Origin: Pseudomonadota bacterium
GTDB taxonomy: Bacteria > Desulfobacterota > Desulfobulbia > Desulfobulbales > Desulfocapsaceae
NCBI GenBank assembly: GCA_018821985.1
Contig: JAHJKP010000026.1
Coordinates: 1-64,000, forward strand
Length of the DNA: 64,000 nt
Reading direction: 5' to 3'
A model generated the notes under the pieces. It saw nothing but the letters and a program-made list of their open reading frames with translations, did not search any database and was not told the DNA's origin. Position numbers and translations under genes: made by a program. Numbering within the stretch: the first letter of the stretch is position 1; each line of letters opens with the position of its first letter. Of this stretch, positions 18,380 through 26,715 are shown piece after piece.

Positions 18380-20109
18380 AGATCTGCCCCCACATTGAGA
18401 TGAATACGGTAAGAAAATTCTTCTTCCATCAAGGGAGTAGCTACATCCAGGCGTATCTGGCCAAATGGCAGGGTAATCCGCCCCCCGATACCCACACTGT
18501 TCTTCAAATCGACATTTATGCTGTCCATGGCCTGCCCTGTATCATAAAAAGCGGCAACACTCCACATCTCATCTATCTTCCGCTCCACTTCCATACTGCC
18601 AACCACCAGATAACGACCGCCAACCACTGTTCCAGAGGAATCAATGGGGCCGATACTTTTATAATCATAGCCACGGACACTCTGATCACCACCCGCATAG
18701 AATCGCAGGGACGGGGGAAGGTCATTAATGGAGTCTACAACGGTACCGCCCAGGGTAAAACGACCGATCAACCGCCACTTGTCAAAGAGTGACATAATCC
18801 CCTTGACTCCGGCCTGAGCCTGCACAAAGGTGGCATCCGAAAGCATACTTTTTTCAGTACCTTTTACATCTACGGAAAAACGCCAACCATCTTCGGTATT
18901 AATCCTGTTTTGCGCAACAACTACACTCCAGCCAGCCCCTGGCAGCAGGAGAAAACTGGAGCCGCTGGTTACCCCCACGTCATAAGTTTCATCCCGGGCC
19001 TCAAGGGTTACCCCATACTGATAGACCGGCCCGGAATGGCTGACAGCCGCAGCCACAGAAAGCAGATCTGTTTGCGTGCCATCCCATTTCTCACTGGCCC
19101 AACTCCCTGCATACTTCAAGGCATCATATCTTGGATCAGCCACAGGAATTTCATAGGAGGCAGAAACCGTACTGATTTTTTCAGAAAGCTGCAGCGAACT
19201 GTGCACCTTATGCCCACTGGCATTGAAAAGGCGATTTTTCCACTCCATTTTCCCCCGGATTCCAGTATCCGTGCCATAACCAAGACCAAAGCTATAACGA
19301 TTACGCAAGGCGGGGGTAAGCGTCAGGGCAATAGGAACGTGAAACTCACTGAGGTTGTCAAGTTCTGGTTCTACTGTCACCCCGCTGAAAAAACCCGTTT
19401 CATAAAGAATTGACTGTAATCGGGTGATTGCACGAAGGGAATAAGGCTCACCTTCCTTATAGGGAAGATAGCGTGACAGGAGTTTCTGATTAATGATATT
19501 TTGGGAGGAATGGGTCTTGCCAAAGAGAAACCGATGGCCGGTATTCAGGAGCAGATCAATGTCAGCCTGATGGGTTGCTCGATGCACCCTGATCTCATTT
19601 TTTGCAAATCCGGCCTCGATAAAACCGTTCCTGATGGCCCATTGCAAAATCTTTTTCTTGCCTTCCTCATATTGCAAGTGTTTGAGAATTGCGCCGTCCT
19701 TCAGGGGAAACTGCTGTTCCAGATCAGCAAAAAGGGACAATCCGCTGCCAGGGCCGGTGACCCCCACGACAACAGAGTGCACCCGTACCGGCTCACCGGG
19801 GGTGATAATATAGGAGGCATGCCAGATGCCCTCGCTCTCAATCAGTGCGCTTTCAATCCGGGAAGAATAATAGCCCAGTGGTTCCAGGGCCGACTTGATG
19901 TCAGCAGGTGCCTTCCGATGCAGACGACGCATCTCTCCAACACTCAGCCGTGGGCTTTCCCGCTGCTGATAGATCCTGAGCTGGGCCAGGATATTGGCAG
20001 ACATCTCCTGATCCACGTTGCTGACCTTGACATCGAGAACCACTGCCCCGCGTGCCGCGTCTGGCATCAGCATCAACAAGAGAAAAAAGAGGATGGGCAG
20101 AAGACGCAT
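18376..20109 (-). CDS. tamA: Outer-membrane assembly protein TamA (BamA/Omp85 superfamily)
   Basis: 577-residue Omp85-family barrel. It has a signal peptide (LLPILFFLLLMLMPDAARG), about three POTRA domains in residues 25-250 (EPLGYYSSRIESALI, GEPVRVHSVVVGVTG, LPYKEGEPYSLRAITRLQ), and a C-terminal 16-stranded barrel domain containing LRFYAGGDQSVRGYDY, the conserved lid-lock VRGY/F motif. It ends with an aromatic-poor strand IHLNVGADL. With TamB it forms the TAM complex for outer-membrane protein biogenesis. The pair forms one transcript; the 215 bases upstream separate it from divergent rlmD. Confidence 0.93.
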   Translation of the reverse strand: MRLLPILFFLLLMLMPDAARGAVVLDVKVSNVDQEMSANILAQLRIYQQRESPRLSVGEMRRLHRKAPADIKSALEPLGYYSSRIESALIESEGIWHASYIITPGEPVRVHSVVVGVTGPGSGLSLFADLEQQFPLKDGAILKHLQYEEGKKKILQWAIRNGFIEAGFAKNEIRVHRATHQADIDLLLNTGHRFLFGKTHSSQNIINQKLLSRYLPYKEGEPYSLRAITRLQSILYETGFFSGVTVEPELDNLSEFHVPIALTLTPALRNRYSFGLGYGTDTGIRGKMEWKNRLFNASGHKVHSSLQLSEKISTVSASYEIPVADPRYDALKYAGSWASEKWDGTQTDLLSVAAAVSHSGPVYQYGVTLEARDETYDVGVTSGSSFLLLPGAGWSVVVAQNRINTEDGWRFSVDVKGTEKSMLSDATFVQAQAGVKGIMSLFDKWRLIGRFTLGGTVVDSINDLPPSLRFYAGGDQSVRGYDYKSIGPIDSSGTVVGGRYLVVGSMEVERKIDEMWSVAAFYDTGQAMDSINVDLKNSVGIGGRITLPFGQIRLDVATPLMEEEFSYRIHLNVGADL

Positions 20110-20324
20110 CTAAGAATAGCCAGACAATTGTTTTATGGATGAAGTTTCATCAGAGAAGGACTATAAAAGTAGTCACTATCCGCTTTCCAGCTCAAAATCA
20201 GCCAAACGTGCCACCCAAAAAGGCTGATAGCTGATAACCATTTGCAGGATACTCTTTTATAGGTACCTTGTAAAATCAAGATCATTTAAAATACCATCTC
20301 AACAACCCGTACGTCATTGAAAAA

Positions 20325-21665
20325 ATGAGTAACTCCCCTCTGGTGATTGAAAAAATAGTCAATGGCGGATATGGCCTGGCCCGCCGGGAGAATGGACAAT
20401 TCGTCCTACTCCGGCACGTCCTGCCGGGCGAAACCGTCACGGCCAGAATTCTGGCGGAGAAAAAGGGATTTGCCGAGGCGGCTCTCAGCAAAATTATTGA
20501 GGCCTCCCCCCATCGCATTTCTCCACCATGCCCAAAATATGGCACCTGCGGCGGCTGCGACCTTCAGCACTGCGACTCTGAGCAGCAGCTCCAGATCAAA
20601 AAAGAGATTATTTCCGACCTGCTTGAGCGTGCTCCCCAGAACGCCCTGCAACACGCTGTTCCGCTGCTGGCTGACCCCATTGCCTCCCCCCAGCCCTTCG
20701 GATACCGCCAACGCATCCGGCTGCAGATAGACGAGAACCAGCAACCGGGCTTTCGCCGCTACCATTCCCATCAATGCGTCCCGATCACCGAATGCCTGCT
20801 GGCCCGACCGGAGCTGAACAGCGTCCTGCAGCAACTTCAGGCCTACCCCCTATTTCATAAGATACTGGCCACCACCACCGAACTGGAACTGCTGCTCAAC
20901 CCCGCAAGCTCAAGGGTAGTCTGCCTCTTCCACCTCGCCCGCAAACCGCGGCCGACCGACATGAAACAGGCGGAAGCACTGATGGAGACCTTACCCTTGG
21001 TGGAAAAGGTTCTCTTTCACGGCCAGGACTTCCTGCCCTGCGGGCCGAGCTCTGGCGACAAGAGTGACGGCGACAACAACGAATTACAGTTTCTACTCCC
21101 CCCCTTTCCCGGCCATACCGACAAATCAATCTCACTCACTTTGGAAGCCGGCGGCTTCTGTCAGGTCAATCTGGAACAAAATATCCAACTTATCCAGACG
21201 GTGCTTGATTGCTGCCAGGCCGACAGGCAAGCCACCGTTCTCGACCTCTTCTGCGGCATGGGCAATTTTTCCATCCCTCTGGCCATGCAATCAACATCTC
21301 TTCTTGGCATCGAAGGTCAGGGATCAGCGATCCGCTCTGCCCGTAAAAACAGTAAGCGAGCAGGTCTCACCAACACCCTCTTTGAGAAAAGCCCCATCCA
21401 TGAGCGCTGCCAGACACTGGTAACAGAAGGCCGGAGCTTTGACTGCGTGGTCATCGACCCACCCAGGCAAGGCGCTCCAGGTCTCGCGCGACAACTGGCA
21501 ACGCTTACCCGTAAACGCTTGGTCTATATCTCCTGCGACCCCGCCACCCTGTGCCGGGACCTGGGCGAGTTGATCCACTCCGGCTTCGCCATCATAAAGC
21601 TCCAGCCCGTGGATATGTTCCCCCAGACCCATCATATCGAAACCGTAGTTTTACTTGCCAAGTAA
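20325..21665 (+). CDS. rlmD: 23S rRNA (uracil-C5)-methyltransferase, RlmD/TrmA family
   Basis: 446-residue SAM-dependent RNA methyltransferase. It opens with a TRAM domain (VIEKIVNGGYGLAR, LPGETVTARI). An iron-sulfur cysteine cluster follows, CPKYGTCGGC near residues 67-76, with a fourth Cys expected further on. The Rossmann domain has VLDLFCGMGNFSIPLA for SAM binding, VIDPPRQGA, and the catalytic Cys in YISCDPATLCRDL. RlmD methylates U1939 of 23S rRNA; RlmC and TrmA relatives modify other sites, so the exact base is inferred. Divergent from tamA. Confidence 0.9.
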   Translation: MSNSPLVIEKIVNGGYGLARRENGQFVLLRHVLPGETVTARILAEKKGFAEAALSKIIEASPHRISPPCPKYGTCGGCDLQHCDSEQQLQIKKEIISDLLERAPQNALQHAVPLLADPIASPQPFGYRQRIRLQIDENQQPGFRRYHSHQCVPITECLLARPELNSVLQQLQAYPLFHKILATTTELELLLNPASSRVVCLFHLARKPRPTDMKQAEALMETLPLVEKVLFHGQDFLPCGPSSGDKSDGDNNELQFLLPPFPGHTDKSISLTLEAGGFCQVNLEQNIQLIQTVLDCCQADRQATVLDLFCGMGNFSIPLAMQSTSLLGIEGQGSAIRSARKNSKRAGLTNTLFEKSPIHERCQTLVTEGRSFDCVVIDPPRQGAPGLARQLATLTRKRLVYISCDPATLCRDLGELIHSGFAIIKLQPVDMFPQTHHIETVVLLAK

Positions 21666-21783
21666 CTAAATTTTCACCCCCCCAAAAAAAAAAAATTGAA
21701 CCTCGGATAAATCTGTGACAAGATTTTAACAAATATTAAAAGGGATAAAATAAAGTATTGAGAATTTACAATCAGGAGGAGTT

Positions 21784-23175
21784 ATGAAAAGGAGTATCGC
21801 AAGTATCAGTTTGTTCTTCATTGTGCTGTTTTTTGCTTCGTCTGTTTTTACCGTTCACGGTGAACAGGGGGCAAACATTGTGCTTCACCAAACCGGCATA
21901 CAGGTATCCGGCGGAGCAGGGGCTACATATCTCCTTCTTCGCATCGTGGCCCCCGACGGGAGGGTGGTCTGTGATATGAGCAGTGATGGCGGATCGCTGA
22001 ACTGGAGCACCTCGGGAAATCTGCCTGATGGCCGTTATTCCTATGAAGTCCGTCAGGGATACACACCTAAAAGAAAGCGCGCTGAAGACACAGCCGGCGG
22101 CAGCGGGGAAGAAGCAGCTCCGGTGTGGAACGGTTCCGGAGGTTTTCTGCTGAAAGGAGGGCTCATTGTTCCCCAGGTGGAAGGGGAAACAGGGGCGATC
22201 GAAAGGATATCCTCGGGAGTAACAACTCTGCTGACAGAAGTGGGGCATTTCCTGGTGACTCCGGTCTATGCGGATGTTCTCCACTACGATGATGTCATCA
22301 TTACCGGCAGCGAATGTGTGGGATTTGATTGTATTGATGGGGAGGCCTTTGGATATGACACAATGAAACTCAAGGAAAATAACCTGCAGATTTTTTTTGA
22401 CGATACCTCCTTAGATCCTTTTCCAAGCAATGACTGGCGAATCCGGACCAATGATACGACTTCGGGAGGCCTTTCCTATTTTACAATCGAAGACAGCACC
22501 GCTGGCCGCCGGCCCTTTACCATTGAAGCCGGTGCGCCGGCAAACTCACTCTATGTGGAGGATTATGGCAGGATTGGCCTGGGGACCTCTGTTCCCTACG
22601 TTGAATTGCATATTGTAGACGGAGACACTCCGACCGTTCGCCTCGACCAGGACGGCTCCTCGGGCTGGACTGCGCAATCCTGGGATATAGCGGGGAATGA
22701 AACCAATTTCTTTGTTCGGGATGTCACCAATGGCAGCAAACTGTCGTTTCGTATACAACCTAATACCCCCTCCAATACCTTATGCCTTAAAAATTCAGGA
22801 AATGTCGGCATTGGTACCTGGAGTCCTACCCACACTCTGGATGTAGTCGGCAATGCCCTGATTACCGGCAATCTGGAATTAGGCAGCAGCCGTTCTCTGA
22901 AAAGCAACATCCGTTCTCTGGATGCGGCAGATGCCTCCAAAACTCTGGCCGCGTTACAGCCTGTCCGCTTTTATTACAAAACATCCCCTGACGAAGAATC
23001 TTTAGGGTTCATCGCCGAGGATGTCCCGGACCTGGTCGCCACCAAGGACAGAAAAACTATCAGCACCATGGATGTAGTCGCAGTGCTCACCAAGGTGGTT
23101 CAAGATCAACAGGCAACCATCGCCAGGTTGGAACAGTCGGTAGCAAAACTGGAAAAGCAGGTAGCTAACCGGTAA
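21784..23175 (+). CDS. Secreted fibre-like protein with C-terminal S74 intramolecular chaperone domain
   Basis: 463 residues. It starts MKRSIASISLFFIVLFFASSVFTVHG, a clear signal peptide, after a strong AGGAGG site. The middle is Gly/Asp/Thr-rich and repeats a phrase in two copies (RIGLGTSVPYVELHIVDGDTP and NVGIGTWSPTHTLDVVGN, the latter the common trimeric-fibre phrase). The last ~100 residues contain SRSLKSNIRSLDAADA, FYYKTSPDEESLGFIAEDVP and a terminal coiled coil (QDQQATIARLEQSVAKLEK), matching the peptidase S74/endosialidase chaperone domain that folds trimeric fibres and then cuts itself off. Phage tail spikes use this domain, but here a signal peptide and lone setting suggest a cell-surface protein. 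The precise role is unknown. Confidence 0.82.
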   Translation: MKRSIASISLFFIVLFFASSVFTVHGEQGANIVLHQTGIQVSGGAGATYLLLRIVAPDGRVVCDMSSDGGSLNWSTSGNLPDGRYSYEVRQGYTPKRKRAEDTAGGSGEEAAPVWNGSGGFLLKGGLIVPQVEGETGAIERISSGVTTLLTEVGHFLVTPVYADVLHYDDVIITGSECVGFDCIDGEAFGYDTMKLKENNLQIFFDDTSLDPFPSNDWRIRTNDTTSGGLSYFTIEDSTAGRRPFTIEAGAPANSLYVEDYGRIGLGTSVPYVELHIVDGDTPTVRLDQDGSSGWTAQSWDIAGNETNFFVRDVTNGSKLSFRIQPNTPSNTLCLKNSGNVGIGTWSPTHTLDVVGNALITGNLELGSSRSLKSNIRSLDAADASKTLAALQPVRFYYKTSPDEESLGFIAEDVPDLVATKDRKTISTMDVVAVLTKVVQDQQATIARLEQSVAKLEKQVANR

Positions 23176-23198
23176 TATCCATAAACAATGGAGGGAAG

Positions 23199-23531
23199 AT
23201 GTTTTCTCGATCTCTTCTGACAGCAATAGGGGTATGCGGATTCTCTCTCCTGTTCCATCCTCTCAGCACACAGGGTGGAGAACTGATCATCCATGACGGA
23301 GGAGCGGTGACCGTTAGCACTGGCTCGACCCTGCTTTTGAATTGTAATAATCTTACCATTGAAAACAATGGAACATTCATCCTCAACGGAGGAGCGATAG
23401 AGAGGCGTGGCAAGCTTCTCCTCGAGAGCGGTGGCCTATATACAATCATATCCGGCACGGTGGACAAATGTGCAAAATCGTTTTATGTGATTCCCAGCCC
23501 CGACGGCAAACAAGCAGTTATTTGCCTATAG
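23199..23531 (+). CDS. Small secreted protein, predicted beta-helical, unknown function
   Basis: 110 residues with a signal peptide (FSRSLLTAIGVCGFSLLF) and cleavage probably near STQG. The mature part alternates short hydrophobic and Asn/Gly turns (GAVTVSTGSTLLLNCNNLTI, then NNGTFILNGGAIERRGKLLL), a pattern typical of right-handed beta-helix or beta-roll rungs. Two cysteines remain near the C-terminus (DKCAK and VICL). It starts 23 bases after the S74 fibre-like gene with GGAGGGAAG before its ATG, so the two are probably co-transcribed and may act together at the surface. I recognise no named family. Confidence 0.7.
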   Translation: MFSRSLLTAIGVCGFSLLFHPLSTQGGELIIHDGGAVTVSTGSTLLLNCNNLTIENNGTFILNGGAIERRGKLLLESGGLYTIISGTVDKCAKSFYVIPSPDGKQAVICL

Positions 23532-23833
23532 AGAAAGAGTTTAACCGATCTTGCCCTATTTTTATGGACAGGCAGCGAAACCCCATTTTTCCCCATTCAA
23601 CTAACATCGCCGGGACTTGAAAGCAATTATTGAAGGACGCCTTCTGCGGATGTAATAAATTTAGTTGCGTAAACACGGGGGACAAGCCAAGATAATTTAC
23701 TGAGAACATAGGTAATATTTACAAAAAAGGCACCAGCTCGTGAGCCTTTTCGGCCAACTGCCTGAATTCTCCTGTGCCATGAAATTGGAAATACGAAATG
23801 GGCATGGGCGGGCAGGGCTAGTGACGAAATGCG
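23532..23833. other. Intergenic region between convergent genes
   Basis: About 300 bases after the small secreted protein gene and before the end of the cytochrome gene. The only structure I can support is the terminator hairpin at 23723-23750. No coding sequence is convincing on either strand. Confidence 0.5.
23723..23750 (-). terminator. Probable intrinsic terminator of the multiheme cytochrome gene
   Basis: On the minus strand AAAAGGC pairs with GCCTTTTTT around a short loop, followed by TGT; the T-run is at 23728-23723. It lies about 80 bases after the cytochrome stop. The stem is short (7 pairs, mostly A-T beyond GGC), so strength is uncertain. Confidence 0.5.
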
Positions 23834-24787
23834 TCAGTCCTGTTTTTCTACCCTGGGAAAGAGATGGGGAAAATAAAATGTTTTATACTTGTCCACCAGC
23901 CCCTTCAGGTCAATGTTAACCAGATGATCGGCCTTTTTCTCGTCAAAGCCGAGTTTTTCAAAATCCATGATCCCTTCTGTGGCGTGGCATCCATTACAGG
24001 CAACACTGACCTCCTTTTTAGCCACATCTTTATGGAAATCATCGAGTTCTTTTTTCCTGGCACTTGCCCCCATTTTATCCTGAACCTTTAAAAACAACAG
24101 GGCGTTGCTGGCATCCTGGATATTGATGAGCGACTCTTTCTTCCCCTTGCGGGTTTGGTATACAGAAATTCTTGAAATAACATTTTTTCCCTGCACAGCC
24201 TGATCGGGATGGGGCTTGAAGTAAGAGCCGAAAGCTTCACCGACAAACTCAATGTTATCTGAGGTGATCCATTCATAGCTCAGCTCGCTGAATTTTTTGT
24301 TATTGATATGACATGTTTCGCAGAACATAAAGCCGGTGTGCATGTTCAGGAATGCCCTCACCAAATTGTTGCTGTGATGTGGGTAGAGAGAGTGACAGAT
24401 GCGGCACGACGAATGGTCATTTGAATTGCGGATGTAAGATTGTTCACGGCTGTGCAGTGATTTGAAATCATAATTTTCAATCATCTTCTTGTCTTTTGGG
24501 GAGACATGACATTTACTGTAGCATTCAACACGGGTTTCATCAGTGTGTGGCACCTTGCTTACTTGTACATGGCATTGGCGACAGGCTACGTTCCGGTGAG
24601 CCGACTGGGCGTACTTCCCTTCATCAATGTGAAGGACTTTCAACGTATCCCCTTTTTCTATTCGAACCAAGCCAGGATACTGGTGACAAGTAAGACATCC
24701 TTCGCTGTCACGGCCATAAGCCCCCGGGGCTATCGTGCAAAATACAACGAAAAACACAGTCAGTGTGAGTGGCAGTTTTCTGTTCAT
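23834..24787 (-). CDS. Periplasmic multiheme c-type cytochrome (six heme sites, one CX3CH)
   Basis: 317 residues with a signal peptide (LPLTLTVFFVVFCTIAPGAYG). Heme-attachment motifs are CLTCH (31), CRQCH (69), CRICH (128), CETCH (156) and CNGCH (264), plus CYSKCH at 89-94, which has three residues between the cysteines (CX3CH). There are many additional His residues for distal ligation. The arrangement resembles the NapC/NrfH and cytochrome c3/c7-like multiheme families loosely; I cannot place it in one. It probably shuttles electrons in the periplasm of a respiring anaerobe. No reductase gene is adjacent. It stands alone on the minus strand. Confidence 0.88.
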   Translation of the reverse strand: MNRKLPLTLTVFFVVFCTIAPGAYGRDSEGCLTCHQYPGLVRIEKGDTLKVLHIDEGKYAQSAHRNVACRQCHVQVSKVPHTDETRVECYSKCHVSPKDKKMIENYDFKSLHSREQSYIRNSNDHSSCRICHSLYPHHSNNLVRAFLNMHTGFMFCETCHINNKKFSELSYEWITSDNIEFVGEAFGSYFKPHPDQAVQGKNVISRISVYQTRKGKKESLINIQDASNALLFLKVQDKMGASARKKELDDFHKDVAKKEVSVACNGCHATEGIMDFEKLGFDEKKADHLVNIDLKGLVDKYKTFYFPHLFPRVEKQD

Positions 24788-25238
24788 TTTAGGCGAGGCT
24801 CCAAAATGATAATAAGAATTTGCTTTCTTAGGATGAGATCAAGAAAAGCGCCCCCTCCGTCATTACCACGTTAATATTCAATCATACATTATTTTTCAGC
24901 TTAATTTCAAGCCAACTCCATGTCTTTTACGTCTTCTCGAAAAGAGAGGGAAGATGATTTCGCACCTCGGTCACCACCGGCTGATGATGACAATTATCGC
25001 GCCCTCAGGGATTGGTATAGTGAAGCTGAAATTGGGCAACGCTGGTCTGGATTTTAGTTTTCGGATTATTTAACAGCATTATAATGATATCAGTCATAAA
25101 ACTATGCTGCTGCTGTTGGTGCGCTTGGCGCTGAAGGACAATCTGTCAGCAGGTCTTGAGACCTGACAGGAGATTTCCTGGCCGGAATAAGTGCTTTTTA
25201 GCGAGTGGGGTTGAGAGCTTGTGCCGTTTTTGCCGCTG
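24788..25238. other. Intergenic region upstream of the cytochrome gene
   Basis: Expected to contain the cytochrome promoter on the minus strand; no clear boxes were assigned. A 45-codon plus-strand reading (ATG 24920 to stop 25057, beginning MSFTSSRKEREDDFAPRSPP) has a plausible hydrophilic composition but no ribosome-binding site and no known family, so I do not call it a gene. Confidence 0.4.
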
Positions 25239-25385
25239 TCAGGCTTCTGATTCCGGGGCATTATCCTTCTTTTTTCGGGATAAGCGCTTATATATCCACC
25301 TGATTCCCTCGTAGACCAGGCTTAGAATCACAAAGGTCGTAGTGCCGAAAAAAACCCAGGCAAGGCTGTTGGCCGATTCATCCAT
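25239..25385 (-). CDS. Small single-pass membrane protein (48 aa)
   Basis: 48-residue reading from ATG 25385 with a strong GAGGAG site eight bases upstream. One transmembrane helix (LAWVFFGTTTFVILSLVYEGI) is followed by a basic stretch (RWIYKRLSRKKK) and an acidic tail, so by the positive-inside rule the C-terminus faces the cytoplasm. Such tiny proteins often accompany respiratory complexes, but the cytochrome gene lies about 450 bases downstream, so a link is speculative. The sequence resembles no named family I can recall. The ribosome-binding site and typical topology make it likely real. Confidence 0.6.
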   Translation of the reverse strand: MDESANSLAWVFFGTTTFVILSLVYEGIRWIYKRLSRKKKDNAPESEA

Positions 25386-26047
25386 TTTCAATACTCCTCA
25401 AATTCGAAAACAAATCTGCCCTCAACAAGAACGAGCCCTTGCCCGGATGCCGTAGCAGGTAAGGGATTTTTTACTTTTTTTCTTGGTCTTTCTCAACAAA
25501 AAAAAAACGGTAAGGCAAGAACAAAGAACAACGGGCCAAGAATCTCTAACCATTTGAAAGTATAAATAATTATTGTTAAAAAATCAAAATGGACTCAGGC
25601 TACGCTAAATGTAAGGCGATACTGGGGCTTAAAACGTGAGTTTCAGGATGTTATTTTTGGATTACAGTTAGTTAGCATGGCCTCCACCAAAGAACAATTC
25701 CCTGGAAGCGATAGATGCCGCAGGGGAAACAGTCTCCCCGGACTCTATTCAGTACCCCCTTGAGGGGTGTAAGAATCTAAACTTACGTGCCTCCTGCGTT
25801 CTTTAGCCCCCCATCTCACCACTGCGACGCCCTTGCCTGTGGCTAGTAATTTATGATAAGTTTTTACTTAACAGAGGGACTCTTACAGGGGACTTGAGCC
25901 CTATCAATTCACTTCCATGCCGGGCGTACACCATCAACTCCAGCGGACAGGTTACAGTACGGTGTTCCAAACCATGTCCGGTGGCCTGCCCCATATTTTG
26001 GGCGTTCACCAGCAATAGTCACGTTTCAATCACCATATGGAGGTAGT
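25386..26047. other. Long non-coding stretch with hairpins, origin unclear
   Basis: About 660 bases without a supported gene. The left part contains A-tracts (near 25500) and a weak hairpin CCCTTGCC/GGTAAGGG before a T-run (about 25428-25470). The part from about 25670 is richer in GC and has small hairpins: GGGGA/TCTCCCC near 25716-25733 and CCCCTTGAGGGG near 25756-25767. From about 25850 to 26020 both strands stay open (minus strand reads CPLELMVYARHGSELIGLKS), which suggests either a conserved non-coding element or a gene remnant. I cannot identify it. It ends at the ribosome-binding site of the M15 peptidase gene. Confidence 0.4.
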
Positions 26048-26650
26048 ATGAAAATTGAAGAGATTATTTCCGCAGTTCAGCGCAGCTTGGGTGTTAAGGT
26101 TGATGGACGTCCGGGACCGGAAACATGGGGTGCCATATACGAACGCATCGTTGGTCCAACAACAAATGGAACCCCCGTTGCTTCAGACATCGCCCTGGTT
26201 GATTCGCGAAGTGAGAAAGTAATTTCAACTCTACTGCCGGAGGTCCAGCCAATAGCACGTGCACTTGTTCAGAAGGCAGCGCTTGGCGGGATCAGAATAA
26301 AGATTATTAGCGGATTTCGCACCTACGCAGAGCAAAACAAACTCTATGCCCAAGGACGAACCGCGCCAGGTAATATTGTTACGAATGCCAGAGCTGGCTA
26401 TTCAAATCACAATTTTGGGATAGCCTTCAACATCGGTATTTTTGAAGGAAAAACTTATCTTGCTGAATCAGAGAAATATAAAGCTGTCGGGGCAATAGGC
26501 ATGGATCTCGGATTGGAGTGGGGCGGAAATTGGAAGACCATTGTCGACCAACCTCACTTTCAACTTCGCCCGGCTTGGGCTATGGAAATGACAGGGAAGA
26601 AAATGCTCGCTGAACTCAGAGGTCGAGTTGATGACGGACGCCCCGTATAG
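26048..26650 (+). CDS. M15-family peptidase (endolysin-like) with Asn at a zinc-ligand position
   Basis: 200 residues. An N-terminal peptidoglycan-binding-like segment (VQRSLGVKVDGRPGPETWGA) is followed by an M15/VanY-type L-alanyl-D-glutamate or DD-peptidase domain. Conserved: SGFRTYAEQ, His121 in SNHNFGIAF, Asp167 and His170 in DQPHFQ. The residue seven after His121, which is the zinc-binding Asp in VanX/T5-endolysin-type enzymes, is Asn128 (codon AAC). No signal peptide, as in phage endolysins. GGAGG precedes the ATG. The lack of phage neighbours, with unassigned DNA on the left and an AT-rich gene on the right, suggests acquired DNA. Activity is uncertain because of Asn128. Confidence 0.85.
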   Translation: MKIEEIISAVQRSLGVKVDGRPGPETWGAIYERIVGPTTNGTPVASDIALVDSRSEKVISTLLPEVQPIARALVQKAALGGIRIKIISGFRTYAEQNKLYAQGRTAPGNIVTNARAGYSNHNFGIAFNIGIFEGKTYLAESEKYKAVGAIGMDLGLEWGGNWKTIVDQPHFQLRPAWAMEMTGKKMLAELRGRVDDGRPV

Positions 26651-26715
26651 GCATAATGTTTCCGCTTAGGTTGCACATGTCCGGTAATTAAGCACGTTAG
26701 ACGACGGAGAATATT

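Noticed and set aside
21670-21695. Homopolymer C and A tracts after rlmD as a phase-variation switch
   Set aside because: The tracts are outside coding sequence and not placed in a convincing promoter spacer; likely simple sequence.
24920-25057. 45-codon plus-strand reading upstream of the cytochrome
   Set aside because: No ribosome-binding site or recognisable similarity; composition alone is not enough.
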